From the NCBI GenBank assembly GCA_012274445.1, contig JAAROD010000014.1, positions 737,001-801,000 of the forward strand: a stretch of 64,000 bases of DNA. Direction: 5' to 3'. A program made the position numbers and the translations under genes. This document shows, piece after piece, positions 9,742 through 21,070 of the stretch; positions within the stretch are counted from its first letter, which is position 1; the number at the start of each line of letters is the position of its first letter. This DNA is from Sclerotiophoma versabilis (Eukaryota; Ascomycota; Dothideomycetes; Pleosporales; Didymellaceae). The notes beneath the pieces are model-generated. The model was not told where the DNA came from. It worked only from the letters and a program-made list of their open reading frames with translations, and did no database searches.

Positions 9742-10003
9742 GATTAGTGGATCAAAGCTAAGCAATTGATGGCTAGTGGGCATGAGGCCTCCTGCAGCCG
9801 TCACCACAATTCAAGCTCTAGCCCAGGCTGGGAAGCTAACTAAGCATTGAACTGAAAATGCCGACTCATGGTCGAACGTTTTGTTGTCCTTGAGTCGGAT
9901 ATGGGACTCGAATATATAGGATGTTTCGACCGTATGGATTGTTTCCCCATCCCAGGTTTCCTTCACAGATCACGTTAAGCCTTCCAAGGTTCTGACAGCG
10001 AAC

Positions 10004-11861
10004 ATGGACCCTATCGGCACTACACATGGCAACACTGAGATCACCCACGAACCCAAAAGGGAGATGAGCACCTTCGATATTGACGAAGACGGGGCCATCC
10101 GCAAGGTCGAGGCTGCTACAACCGTCGATCCAAGTGCTCAACAGGGTATCAAAAACGTCGAAGCCGTTACCTTGACTTGGACGAAGACTTCCCTTGCGTG
10201 TGCCTTTGCATGGTAGGTCTTACTGGGAATGAATCGAGCAACATCGCTGACAGTATTTGTAAAGCATGTGGATGCTGTACCTCACCAATGCTTTCCAGTC
10301 GTCCATCACTGGCAACCTTACCCCATACGTTACCAGCGAGTTTGAAGAGCATTCCCTTTTGACCGTCATCAATATCGTCTCGAATTCAATGGCCGCGGCT
10401 GTCTACATCCCGACCGCCAAATTGCTCGATCTTTGGGGTCGCGCTGAAGGGTTCTGTGTCATGGTCGGCTTCGCTACCCTTGGACTTATCCTGATGGCCG
10501 TCTGCGAGAATCTATACACCTACTGCGCTGCCCAAGTCTTCTACACCATTGGCTTTGGTGGTATGATCTACTGTGTGGATGTAATCACTGCAGACGCTTC
10601 GAGTCTGAAGCATCGAGGACTAGCCTTTGCTTTTACATCCTCACCATACATCATCACTGCTTTCGCTGGCCCCAAGTCTGCTGAAGGGTTCTACAACAAC
10701 GTCAAGAACTGGCGATGGGGCTTCGGTGCTTTTGCTATCATTGTTCCAGTTGTAGCGTCGCCGCTCTTCCTGATTTTGAAATTAAATTTGCGAAAGGCTA
10801 AGCGCGAGGGCATGCTCAAGCGCGAGAAGAGCGGTCGAAACCTATTCCAGAGCATCATCTTCTATGTTCGAGAATTTGATGGTAAGCGCCACCGCCATTC
10901 ATGACAAAGCTTAACTAACCTGTGCTCAGCACCTGGATCGTTCCTTCTTGCCTGCGGTCTCGTTATCTTCCTCCTTCCATTTACCCTTGCCGATTCTGCA
11001 CCGAACGGATGGAGCACCGGATACATCATTGCTATGTTGGTGATCGGCTTTGTCCTCCTTGTCCTGTTTGGTCTCCATGAGCGTTTCACTGCTCAGGTAC
11101 CCTTCTTACCCTTCAACCTCCTGTTGAACCGCTCCGTCGTGGGCGCCTGTCTGTTGTCGTTCACCTACCAAATCTCGTATTACGCTTGGAACAGTTACTT
11201 TACTTCCTTCTTGCAGGTTGTAAGTAACCTCAGCATTGCAGAAGCCGGATACGTTTCGTCCACATTCGACGTTCTCTCTGGCTTCCTTCTGCTCTTCTGC
11301 GGTTTCATTATCAGTAAGACAGGTCGCTTCAGATGGCTATTGTTCATTGCCATCCCTTTCTACCTTCTCGGTCAAGGCCTGATGATCCACTTCCGCCAGC
11401 CAAATACCAGCGTAGGCTATCTTGTCATGTGCCAAATCTTCATTGCTATTGGTGGCAGCATTATTATTCTCTGTGAGCAGCTTGCTGTCATGGCGGCTGC
11501 GGATCACCAGCATATTGCTCCGGTGCTGGCTCTGCTCAACATTTTCGGCTGGCTTGGTGGTGCTGTCGGTAACACGATCTCAGGTGCCATCTGGACCAAC
11601 TCCTTTCCACAAGCTTTGGCAAGGCTATTGCCCGAAGAGGACCTGGAGAATCTGGACTCGATATATGGCGATCTCACTGTACAGTTGAGCTTCGAGAGAG
11701 GCACTCCTACACGTCTTGCAATCGAACAGGCATATGGTATTGCGCAGAAGAGGATGCTTATTGCGGGCACCTGTATCATGTCACTGACGCTCATCTGGAT
11801 CGTGCTGATCAAGAACTACAACGTAGCCAAGATGCAGCAAACAAAGGGTCGCGTCTTCTGA
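10004..11861 (+). CDS. MFS siderophore-iron transporter (SIT/Mir family)
   Basis: Three exons: 10004..10212, 10265..10881, 10930..11861; 585 aa. The family takes up ferric-siderophore complexes through the plasma membrane or endosomes by proton symport. The N-terminus is about 60 hydrophilic residues. The first membrane helix contains the NAFQSSITGNLTPYVTS-type segment common to SIT transporters. About 14 hydrophobic segments follow, including YDVLSGF-like loops, ISKTGRFRW and a long late loop before the last helix (AQKRMLIAGTCI). Length fits the family (about 570-620 aa). Introns are 52 and 48 nt. Two SreA-type sites lie upstream, fitting expression in low iron. The siderophore carried cannot be told; no siderophore biosynthesis gene is adjacent. 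Confidence 0.92.
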
Positions 11862-12401
11862 GAACATATCTTCTTGTGGGCACTATAGCAATTGTTGTGG
11901 CTTTCTGCCAGCATGTTGGTGGACATGCATCGTTGTAGCCAATATCGAATATTAACTTTTCTAGATTTTTGCGCTGCACCAGTAAAGTTTCTCCAATACT
12001 AGTAATATGTTCGAGGACTTGTTGAAGTGACAGTCAATAGATATCGATCTGCGCTTTTGGATAAGAGCGCCACGAGCTTCAGCGTTAAGGCAAGGAGTGG
12101 GCTTTCATTCTTTGTTCCCGGGGTCAGAACTTTTTGGTGGGAGATGATGACGGCGTAAGTTCACCCCTTTAGTGTTAGGTCTAGAGGAGTTGTAGGAGCT
12201 GATGACAAACCTGCAGCACTGTGTACACTTCCAAAGAATGGAGTGTTTGTACAAGTACAAGAAATAGTACATGCTCGACGGTACACTGTTACTACCAGGC
12301 ACAACTTGCGTAGTCTGTCAGCCAAAACTTTCCATTGCTGTTGCAGAATTGGGTAACGTCACTGCGGAATTTTTATAGAGTCCTTTTTACTCTCTCGAGG
12401 T
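11862..12401. other. Intergenic, 3' flanks of convergent genes
   Basis: No ORF or repeat recognised between the transporter stop and the end of the coiled-coil gene on the other strand. Confidence 0.3.
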
Positions 12402-13847
12402 CTAAACCCTAAATAGCCCGATAGGTGGCATGTTCTGCCGGTTCTCAACAGTATCCTCCGTGCGGATGAACGTATCGTCTTTTTCAAAATCAACTTTGTC
12501 CATGGCATCGTCAGCCAATCTAAACACTCCATCTGCCGTCATCCTCTCCTCTACTATTTCCACATCAGCCCCGACCATGTGCGGCTCATTTTCTTTCGTT
12601 TCATGCCCCATGTTCCCTTGCAGCGCAACCTCAACCGCCCGTAACCTACGCTCAACCTCTACTACCTTGTATTGAGATGTTGCTACGTCAGTGAGATGCT
12701 TACTACGTGCGTGTTAGTCCATAGCAACGTTGTAGTTCTCGATAACGCTATCAAGTAATCTGTTCGCACCCATGATTTGTGTTTTCAAAGCGCTTTGTGA
12801 CGAGTTTGTTTCTGCGTTATATTGTGAATGAGAGTCTTTAGTTTGGCCTTTTCTGTCTCGATCTGAGCTTTCAGTGTAGAAGCTTTCCGCACATAAGCTT
12901 CGCGTATCTCGTTGACTTTCTGGCGGGGCATGTCTATTGCTCCCTCATTGGAGGTGGAAGAGGTGGTGGTCGCTGTATGAGAGCTGGTTGGAGGTGCGGA
13001 AATGGTGATATCCGTGACTGAAACGAAGCAAAAGAGGTATTACAAGAAGAGATCCACTATGCAGTAGTCTCCGATATAGACCTACATCTGAGATGTGTCA
13101 TGTGCGAAGAAACAGGATCAGGCGGGTATGAGCAATCGTTTGTGGCTCTGTAATGAGCTGGTTAGTCTCTTCTAGACAATTAGAACAAGCACTTCTTGAC
13201 GCATACAGCAAACTCTTCCTCCCAGAAGAGACATTACGCACCTCCGTCATAAATACAGAATTTTCTTTGGTGTAGTATTTCCATATTAGGGCCGTCGCCA
13301 GAATGAAGGTAATCAGATGGGTACGGACAAACTCCTGTCACAGAAACAGTATTTTCAAATGAGCCGCAACAAAAAGATAGTCTACCAAACTGGCTGACAC
13401 GGTGTTTTCAGGCAAGCGTAGCCCTTACATACTGTCTATTTCGTAAAGCAAGCCTATCGCGAAACTTCCAATCTAAGCCGGGACCTCCAAAGCGAGTATT
13501 TCCAGGTCAATAATGGTCATTTCACCCTCAATCTTTTCGAGAGCCTTGCTTGCATCTTTGATCAGTTTTGCTCTCTGCTCGTTGTCAATATCCTCCCAGT
13601 CCTGGAAGAGCTGGCCGGTTTGTGTGAGCTTCTCTTTGACTGCAGTAATTTTCTCCTTTATGCTGTGAAGCATTCCGATAGACATCGTTCGGCTAATTTC
13701 CTGCTCCTCATTGTCTTCTGTGATTTCATCCAGCTTGGACTCCTGTGCGGTCAGTCGGGTCATCCTTCGGCTGATCCTGTTATCGACGTCGTGACGAAGC
13801 ATCCATTGCGTGTCGACTTGGTAGCGTGGACCTGTGCCAGAAGACAT
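12402..13847 (-). CDS. Multi-exon coiled-coil protein with a membrane segment, unknown; model incomplete
   Basis: Not recognised. First exon from the ATG at 13847 gives about 120 residues, highly charged and helical, with a stop at 13473. Further down the same strand, more coding exons sit between good splice signals. 13242..13334 follows TGTGACAG, precedes GTGCGT, and encodes a transmembrane-like stretch. About 13086..13147 ends at GTAGGT. The next begins at 13017 after TTTCAG and encodes a Thr/Ser stretch then a long Lys/Glu helix. Two last blocks, near 12720-12790 and 12402-12720, are in other frames; the final one ends IGLFRV. Frames do not join perfectly between blocks 1-2, 2-3 and 4-5, so either introns were missed or the gene carries small indels. 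Confidence 0.42.
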
Positions 13848-15086
13848 TCTGTTGACGAGTTGAGGAGACAGATGGAGATCAAGGGTGGTATATATATTGG
13901 TGTTGACGAGGGAAGGGTTGTAGGCCTCCTGACGATTGCTGTGGCTATGTGACGCAATCAGCTGGACAAAGCTCTCGGGGAGAAATCAGCATCACAAGGA
14001 CGCACATGATGCCACGTAAGTAGAAGCCTTGAGTGAGTTGAGTGAGCAAAGTCTTATGATCTCAATAGAATGAAATGTATTTTTCTGCCAAACCACCACC
14101 AGATACGGGCAATTGAGAGACACCAATGGCCTATGAGTCCTGTCACTCCTCAGCTAATCTCTTCATCTCCATTTTCACTCCAAAATCTTGAGCATCGCCA
14201 CATCTGCCTTTTTGGTGATCCTCTTCACTTTACTATACCCATCGGCAGTCTTGTCTATAAACTACACAGAAGGCTTGTTGGGGCTTATCATGGGGAATGA
14301 GTCGGGGACTTGCAATTGTTTGTTGATATATGACGCGTTCAAGAGGTCTTCGTAGACAAACAAATAGAGATGTAACCATGTCATCTACATGACCACGGTA
14401 TCGCTCCAATGTAAGCCTTGATGATGTTCAATTGGACGACCGTTGTCGTCAATAACGTTACCGAATCATTCTCAGTTATGCATTATGAGATGATCCGGTG
14501 ACGAGAAGATGTTTGGGCTGGTTATTTAAGGTTTGGTATATTTGTCTGGAGTTATTCAAGTAACTCTGTGAAGTGACCTGAAGTCTAAAAGGAAAGTTTG
14601 AAAAAAGTTGAGGCATGTACGTGCCTCTGTCGTCACCAAAGAAGAGTGTGCAGATCGTAGGTGACCAATAGATTTAAATGAAACACTTCACAGAGACTCA
14701 TCTATTTCCATTTAGGTGACGAAAACCCGTTTGCGGTTATTCATTATATTGCGGGGTGTGAATCACACCTTAGTCACTATCTACCCTGGCTTCAATGCTG
14801 AGAGAGAAAAACATAATGGTATGCCGCCAACGCCATGCATATGCAAAATCAAAACTAAGGAGATGCAGATGTGGAAAGGTCGCGCGAATGGGAACGGAAA
14901 CGGTCAGTCTGCGCGAGAGCAAAGATACTGGCACGTCTTGCGATGCGGTATCTGAGCATCGGCTTGTATGCGTCTTCTCTGTGAAGACATTCAAATCAGT
15001 CAAAGCAAGGAAATGTGTATGTTGGTACAAGTGTGTGTGTGTGTGTGTGTGGAATGGAAATATGGCAAAGGCTTGCATGGCAGGTA
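13848..15086. other. Intergenic with a GT dinucleotide repeat
   Basis: About 1.2 kb with no convincing gene. It holds a (GT)10 tract at 15031-15050. Open frames on both strands here are short and of low-complexity character. Confidence 0.35.
15031..15050. repeat. (GT)10 microsatellite
   Basis: Ten uninterrupted GT units in the 3' flank of the SRF1-like gene. Confidence 0.9.
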
Positions 15087-16471
15087 CTACCTGGCGACAC
15101 GGTGAATCAACCTTCACATTGTTAGCAGTGTCACGATATTGCGTTGGGCAGCGGATCATACCTCAGGGTACTGATACTGAAAGTAGCCAGCCAGGCCAAC
15201 AGCGCAATCAATAAAGTTGCAGTCAATGCTTTTTGCCGTACGCATATGGACCGGGTGTAGGGACAGTAAGACGCTGCCGGATCTTTAGCGTCCCTGCATG
15301 CCCACTTGTCATCGGTCAGGGCCTGGAAAGCGAGACTAAGGTTCGCAGATTCGAACACAATAAATGCTAGGTCTAAGAATATAAGAGACATCTTTGCGTT
15401 GTGCGAACGCAAACCGAGGGGTTTCGAGGTGTACTCGTCGTATGTAATGTAGACGGTATAGAGGATGGCGACGACGTCGACAATGATAGCCATCCAAGTT
15501 GACGAGTTGTTGTCACAGCCTGCTGAATCTGACTTGTGAAAGATTGCGCCAGCCAACGACAGGGCCAAGATGGAGAAGGTGAGCACAATGATACGGACCA
15601 ATGCCGGTACCATGGGGTGGTTCATGACTGTGCGGTGGAACCGAACCATCTTGCGCCTTCTCTTCGCCGGACTAAACATCCAGAAGCCCTTGATCTTCTC
15701 CTCCTTGTCCTCTTCGTCAATGGGCTCCCATGGCTTCTCCAGGTCTGGCAGGTTCGCAGCCATCCAGTCATCGTCGACGATCTGCCCTCTTGATGAGATG
15801 GGGCGGTCGTGCTGTTCGTAGTTGGAGGCTGCAGCGAACTGCTTCCACTTGGAGGCGTTTTCGCTGACAGGAGTGGTGAGGGTGACGGGGGCGCCCTCGC
15901 GGGCATGGTCGAATTTGCGGCCGGGCACATTGGACTTGGGCGTGGGCATGTAGTTGTGGGAGGCAGGACGGACAGAGGTAGGGGTCCGTGGAAGCAGCAG
16001 CGAGGTGGCGTCGGCGGAGTCGTCCTCGTCGGCGGACTGGACCCATGGCGGCAGAGAACGGGCAGCACGCTGGCGCTCGCGGTTGTCCGCAGCAGTGGAA
16101 CTGGTGCCCTTGGAGGACGCCAGGGTGTGCGGCGTGCTCGAGATGCTGTGGCTGTGGCTCTTCCGCACGGCGGCACTCTCGCTCTGGTCGTCGCGCGAGA
16201 GGGCGGAGATGGCGCTGACGCGGGAGTGCGGACGGTGCTGCGAGGACTGCGACGAGGCGGTGGGCGGCGGGATGGGCGAGGGCAGCAGTGCGTTGCTTCC
16301 GGAGCGGCCGGCGGGCGGGGAGCTGGTGCTGCTCGGGTGGGAGGCGGTGGTGGAGAGGGCGCCGTTGGGGCTGAGGAAGGGCAGCGGCTCCCGGGGGCTA
16401 CTGCTAAGGCCATTGGAGCCGTTGGAGCCATTGTCGCTCTTCGTGCGCTCGGCCATGGGCTTGCTGGCCAT
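15087..16471 (-). CDS. Regulator of phospholipase D, SRF1-like membrane protein
   Basis: Proposed model 15162..16471 joined to 15087..15111; 444 aa. Yeast Srf1 is a membrane protein that regulates the phospholipase D Spo14. The N-terminal half is Ser/Pro-rich and disordered. A conserved acidic block follows (DDWMAANLPDLEKPWEPIDE), then KGFWMFSPAKRRRK, and four hydrophobic segments to the C-terminus. A single-exon reading would end at 15131. I prefer splicing a 50 nt intron (GTATGA...GCTAAC...AAG), which replaces that end with a short basic tail; the acceptor is AAG, so this is a proposal. ATGs at 16471 and 16456 are both possible starts; the frame beyond them begins with GTG. SRF1 assignment is from remembered family pattern. 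Confidence 0.72.
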
Positions 16472-17165
16472 TCCTAGGTATGCTGTCTGGGGCGTAGGGT
16501 TCGGGGGGCCTTGTCGTCGCACGAAGCGGGTCCCGTGACTGGGCTACCGTCTCCTGCCCCGGCGTCCGTCCGCGAGCTCGTCTGGCAGCAGGCGGGTGCG
16601 CGTCAGCAACAGTGGGCGGGCTCTGGCCTGCTTGGCGGCGTGTCCGGGCGGCGAGTGGCAGCAGCAGTTAGGTCAGCGTGCGCAGCAGCGACAGCATGGC
16701 AGGCAGGGCGTGCGAGGGCGGCGGTGCAGGCAGCAGCAGCAGCAGCAGCAGCAATCACGAGCGGCGATTGCAGCGGGCGTTTCGTGTGTTTCGAGCGTCG
16801 AGGGCCCGGGAGCGTGCGGTGGTGGCAGGGAGAGATTGCTTGTCGTCGATCAGGGCGGGTCTTGGGTCGCAAAAACAGGGATGGCGCCGCCGGCCAGCTT
16901 GGGTCGTGCAGGGAACCGCTGGCTGCTGGCTGGACGCTCTCTGATGTAATGCCCGCCTAGCACCGCCTTGCTGCTGCGCAAACAATTTGACTTCTCGCCT
17001 CTGCCAGTACCGCGGCAGAAAATACAGGACGCACACAAAAAGCGCCACGCGACTCGGCGCGCCAGAGACATGTCTTACCAAGCACTCCTTTGAGACCTGC
17101 CTGCGCTTACCTAACGCGCCTTCCCTGCCACCTCCACCTCCGCCTTCCCAAACAGGCAGTCCACG
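16472..17165. other. Divergent promoter with CAG repeat
   Basis: About 690 GC-rich bp between the SRF1-like and mitochondrial exchanger genes, with a CAG triplet tract. Open frames of low complexity on both strands are explained by base composition. Confidence 0.4.
16731..16753. repeat. (CAG)n triplet tract
   Basis: Seven to eight CAG units in a noncoding 5' region. Confidence 0.85.
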
Positions 17166-18212
17166 ATGCGCCTCTTCCTATTGCCCATCTCGACGCGTCG
17201 CTCGCTCGTCTACTGCGAGAAGCTGCACGAGAAGGCCCCCAAGGATCGATCCATCCTCGACAAGGTCACTCTCAAGGCCAATGAGACGTGGGCCGCCTGG
17301 GAGAAGGACGAGAAAGCTATAGGCAACTGGAAGAGGAAAGTCACCTTTTACGGCAATCAGGCGCTGAAGCGCATTCCGTACGAGGAATGGGGCCTCAAGA
17401 CACTGCCCACCCTAACCGACCGGCGGAAGAAAGATATTCTTGAGGGCAAGGCAAAGCACGAGCTTCTGTTTCCAGGCCGGTACCTGAAGCAGGAGAGGGT
17501 TACTGAGATCCTGACCAAGCTGGCGCAAGAGCGCCAAAGCATGCACCGCAGCAAGCTGATGTGGAGCGTCGTCATCATGCCCTTCACGGCGCCTTTCATG
17601 CTGGTGCCTGTCATTCCCAACCTACCGTTTTTCTATGTCTTGTACCGCGCCTGGTCACATTGGAAGGGTATGTCCAAACATACTCCATGAATCTCAACTC
17701 ACAAGCTAACCGACTCAGCTCTCGCTGGTTCAAAGTACTTAGACTTCCTCCTGAAGCACAATCAGCCGAAGCCAAGCCCCTCATGGGCCCTTGACGAAGC
17801 CTACACCGCCGGCCTCATGTATCCTACTCGCCAAATCTCGCGCGCTGCCCCACGACCGACCGAGCAGGAGGCGGATCAAGTCTCCAATGTGGTGCATCAG
17901 CAGACAAACAACGAAAGCGAAGATGTCATGGTGCTCCAGCGCTGGAATGGCAAGCTGATCGCGGAGCAATTCGATTTGCCGGACATGGAAGTTGAGATCG
18001 AGCGCGCCGTTGAACAGGTAGAAAAGTCGATCGATGCGAGAGAGAAGCTCACGGAGAAGAAGCTGGAGCAAGAGAAGGCCACGACTGGCAAGCCAGACCA
18101 AAGGGCTAAAGATGCCTTGCCTGACCACATCCTAGAGAAAATCCATGATCAGGCTGAGCATGTTGCGGAGAGAGCCAAAGACGAGAAGGTCAAAGAGGCG
18201 GCGAAACACTGA
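17166..18212 (+). CDS. Mitochondrial K+/H+ exchange-related protein (Mit_KHE1 family)
   Basis: Two exons, 17166..17667 and 17719..18212; 331 aa, intron 51 nt. The family is tied to potassium/proton exchange across the mitochondrial inner membrane (yeast YDL183c type). The N-terminus is basic with a presequence-like MRLFLLPISTRRS. Next come the conserved region with WGLKTLPTL and LLFPGRYL, a hydrophobic pair (about 134-165) with PNLPFFYVLYRAWSHWK, and after the intron LAGSKYLDFLLK. The C-terminal quarter is a charged helical tail, probably coiled-coil, more variable in the family. Whether the protein itself transports ions or assists a carrier is not settled by sequence. Confidence 0.85.
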
Positions 18213-18834
18213 TCAGCCTGGAGGTACTCTCATCTGCTTTTCCAGCAAGGGAAGGCAAATGATACACAATGGTAGCAGCCGTGCTTCACAATCAGTCTCG
18301 CTTTGAATGACCGCCGGAGGACGTGGGAACAATGTTGAATTATGTTGTACGATATTTACGGGCTCAAGATACCAGGAGTTGGAGGCACACACTCAAGACG
18401 ATCACAAAATATTTCAATTTTATGATATGTAGACTTCAAGTTCAACTTGCTCCAGAACTCTCTCGATCCCCGTCAACTACCGTTACAAACGATTCCGACT
18501 TACTCCAGTCACGCACAGCAGACTTCGATACCACTACCTATATGTGCTACCAGTTCCCAACTCCCAACTCTCGCGTTTGATGAGCGACAACGCGCCGATT
18601 CAAGAGACGATTCTACAGCTCGTTTACATATATACCTTTCTGTTGGCTGAACCAACAGTTTGCCAGTGATAGAAGATACGTGTCGCCACATCGACAGCCT
18701 GTGCGTGTAAACGCCACGACGCACAGCAGAGGCAGACCAACGTGTCCTGTCATGTTCTACGATACTTCCATGCCGACTCTTCTCGATACAAATAGTGCCC
18801 TTTCCAGTACCAACCACCTGCTTCCCATCACGAA
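18213..18834. other. Intergenic, nothing recognised
   Basis: About 620 bp between same-direction genes. Only short open frames without features. Confidence 0.3.
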
Positions 18835-19281
18835 ATGTCTAGCACTCAAGAAGTCGGCTGGCCACCTTCCTGTCCAGGCCACAAGTGGCCCTGGCAGCAA
18901 ACCCTCCTTGAGCGGCGTCAAAACCTACAAAACGAACTTGAAAAAGACTACAAGCCTCTCTTGGATGCTCGAGATGAGGAGATATCGTCATACCACAATA
19001 TCCTTGATGGAAACTCCTGGGTCGAAAGGAGACGCGCACAATATGTACGCGGTTGTATCAGGGTGATGCAAATCAGGCTTAACAATCTAATGAAGAGCGT
19101 GGCGGACCGGTATATATTCATGGATGATTGGGACAAGGAGAGGAAGCAGAGGGTCTATGACGCGGTGGAGAGGTATTTGTATGGGGTTGATGAAGTATTG
19201 TGGTGGGAGGGGTGTGAAGACGATGAAGAGAGGGACATGGTTGAGCGAGACGCAAAGGTAAAGAAGGAGGCAGCAAACTAG
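18835..19281 (+). CDS. Small charged helical protein, unknown
   Basis: 148 aa, single exon, ATG at 18835. Not recognised. A Trp/Pro-rich start (GWPPSCPGHKWPWQ) is followed by a long, strongly charged helical region with many Glu, Lys and Arg residues, and a patch of aromatic residues (YLYGVDEVLWWEG) before an acidic and basic tail. No signal peptide or membrane segment. The composition looks like a real soluble protein, perhaps lineage-specific. It is followed after about 200 bp by the convergent cupin gene. Confidence 0.6.
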   Translation: MSSTQEVGWPPSCPGHKWPWQQTLLERRQNLQNELEKDYKPLLDARDEEISSYHNILDGNSWVERRRAQYVRGCIRVMQIRLNNLMKSVADRYIFMDDWDKERKQRVYDAVERYLYGVDEVLWWEGCEDDEERDMVERDAKVKKEAAN

Positions 19282-19490
19282 TTCATATTTGGGTCATGCA
19301 TTACTGTATTTGTGCATTCGCTCATATCGCTCGAGTGCTAAGATAGGTATAGACGCCTTCTTATGAGTGCTTCTAGAGCCTACGCAGTAGACCAAGTTTG
19401 AAAGCTATAGTACACTATAACGTCGTCAATGCAGAATCGATTCGCCCAAGACATAATCGATATCTTTAAACTTCCCCAGTCTTTCCATAC

Positions 19491-20180
19491 CTACAGTTCA
19501 CTCTTCGTGCTCTTCTCAAGTCTCTCTCTGCTCCATAACACCGGTCCGTCGTCCCCATAAATCGGATCTTTTTCAAACCACTTCACATCCTTCACAGCCT
19601 CAATCTTCTTCTCTTCGCCCGCTTTCCCGTAGCACATATCCCAACTGCACCCCTTTGGATAACTACCAACCATTTCAAACCCACCCTCCACATCCTCTAG
19701 CAATCGATGCGCAACGCCTGCCGGTACGACAACCACATCTCCGACTGCCACCTCTGCTTCCACTTTGCCAGGATTCTGTTCACCCCCAAACAGGAGCTTG
19801 GCGCGGCCAGAGATGATGCATAGGATTTCGTGTGTGGTGCTGTGGTAGTGTGATGTCGTGTACATTGTGTAGCGCCATTGTGGGACTATGTTATTGGCTG
19901 GTAGGTGCAACTCCAGGGCTCTAGGGGAGGCGGAAGACGGGAAGCAGGAATGGTATATGAGGAGGGGATGGCCGTGGGGGGAGGTGTTGGGGAGGAGGGC
20001 GTGTGAGGGGATATAATGTACTGATGTCTTGAGGGAAGATAGAGGTGTGAAGTTGAGCTTTGCTGGCATGTTGGTTTTTTGGTAGTGGGCTTTATGCCAG
20101 TCTTTGATTGTTGATGTTAAGTCGGTTGGCGATGAATACTGTAGTGCTTCGTGGCAAAATATAGGTGCTTGAGGTTGCAT
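19491..20180 (-). CDS. Cupin-domain protein (YjlB-like)
   Basis: 229 aa from the ATG at 20180; an in-frame ATG at 20069 would give 192 aa, nearer to bacterial YjlB. The cupin beta-barrel shows HYHSTTHEILCIISGRAKLLFGG with the His-x-His..Glu metal pattern and the second motif in VVVPAGVAHRLL, then GSYPKGCSWDM. A mononuclear metal-dependent enzyme or a small-molecule binding protein is likely; no substrate is known for the YjlB group. Intronless and monocistronic by context. Confidence 0.8.
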   Translation of the reverse strand: MQPQAPIFCHEALQYSSPTDLTSTIKDWHKAHYQKTNMPAKLNFTPLSSLKTSVHYIPSHALLPNTSPHGHPLLIYHSCFPSSASPRALELHLPANNIVPQWRYTMYTTSHYHSTTHEILCIISGRAKLLFGGEQNPGKVEAEVAVGDVVVVPAGVAHRLLEDVEGGFEMVGSYPKGCSWDMCYGKAGEEKKIEAVKDVKWFEKDPIYGDDGPVLWSRERLEKSTKSEL

Positions 20181-21070
20181 GCATTGAACCAGTCCGTCTT
20201 GAATCGAATCCGCGCGTGGGAAGAGTAATCTAATGACTCTGGCAAACTAACTGGAAGAAAACATGTTTTGAAAATGTAGAGAATATGATAATACTTGAGG
20301 TCGATGTGGATATCGTCTATGACCCCGCAAGACGTCATAGGCCTATAAAGTCGATATCTGTAAATTTCGCATTGCGACTGACACAGGAGCTGGGCTTTAG
20401 TGCTTTTAATGATGCATCTTCCCATGCGATATCTGAGGCCGCTTGGATACTAGGTGAACGGCTGGTGGGAGGCTCCGGATGCTGGATCCAGTGCCACCGT
20501 GCAGCGAGCGATGGCGTAAGATGTGTCCGGATGTCGATATTTGAAGGCTCGTGAAACTTGGTACAGCTTAAAAACATATAAGAATCTGAATTACATCTCC
20601 ATGAGACGGAGAGTAAGAAGGCGAGCACCCTCTTGGGCTCTGACCGAGACAAATCGGGCCCCACTTTTGCGGTGTGTAAGCGTTAGTGCAAGGCTGAAGT
20701 GAAGCCCGTAACCCCAAGCTCGGTGTTGCCTGAACCATCGACGTGATTCACAAACCTCACCGCACTTCTCACCACCGCGCCTTCACCACCGTTTTCCTTT
20801 TCTTTCTTCTTCCCCCACACGTCGAAAGGGTGTTTGCGCGCTAGGACCACTGCAAAGCAGGTCCCTTTAGCCTTTATAATCGGTCGCCCGCACCGCGACC
20901 TTCGCCTCCGCACCTCGCACCTACCGCACGACCTTCTCAACTCAAACCGCAACCGTGCCAACTGGCAATAACGCTGAACTCGCCTACGACCTAGAAACCA
21001 AACAAACCATACAACACCTGTCACGCAAGAAGACGTCCTTACACTGTGCCCCGCGCACACGTCGCTCATC
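20181..21070. other. Divergent 5' region of cupin and cullin genes
   Basis: About 890 bp. The right part, just before the cullin ATG, is C-rich and pyrimidine-biased, as often seen in fungal promoters of highly expressed genes. Nothing else recognised. Confidence 0.35.

Larger units (their letters stand above)
7986..10003. other. 2 kb gene-free stretch upstream of the siderophore transporter
   Basis: No ORF here starts with ATG and has a recognisable domain. A 118-codon minus-strand frame at 8374-8730 begins with TTG and has no internal Met near its start. The right half acts as promoter for the transporter gene and holds the two GATA-type sites listed separately. Confidence 0.4.

Noticed and set aside
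15622..16477. Long frames on both strands opposite the SRF1-like gene
   Set aside because: Low-complexity Pro/Arg/Ser shadows of a GC-rich disordered coding region.
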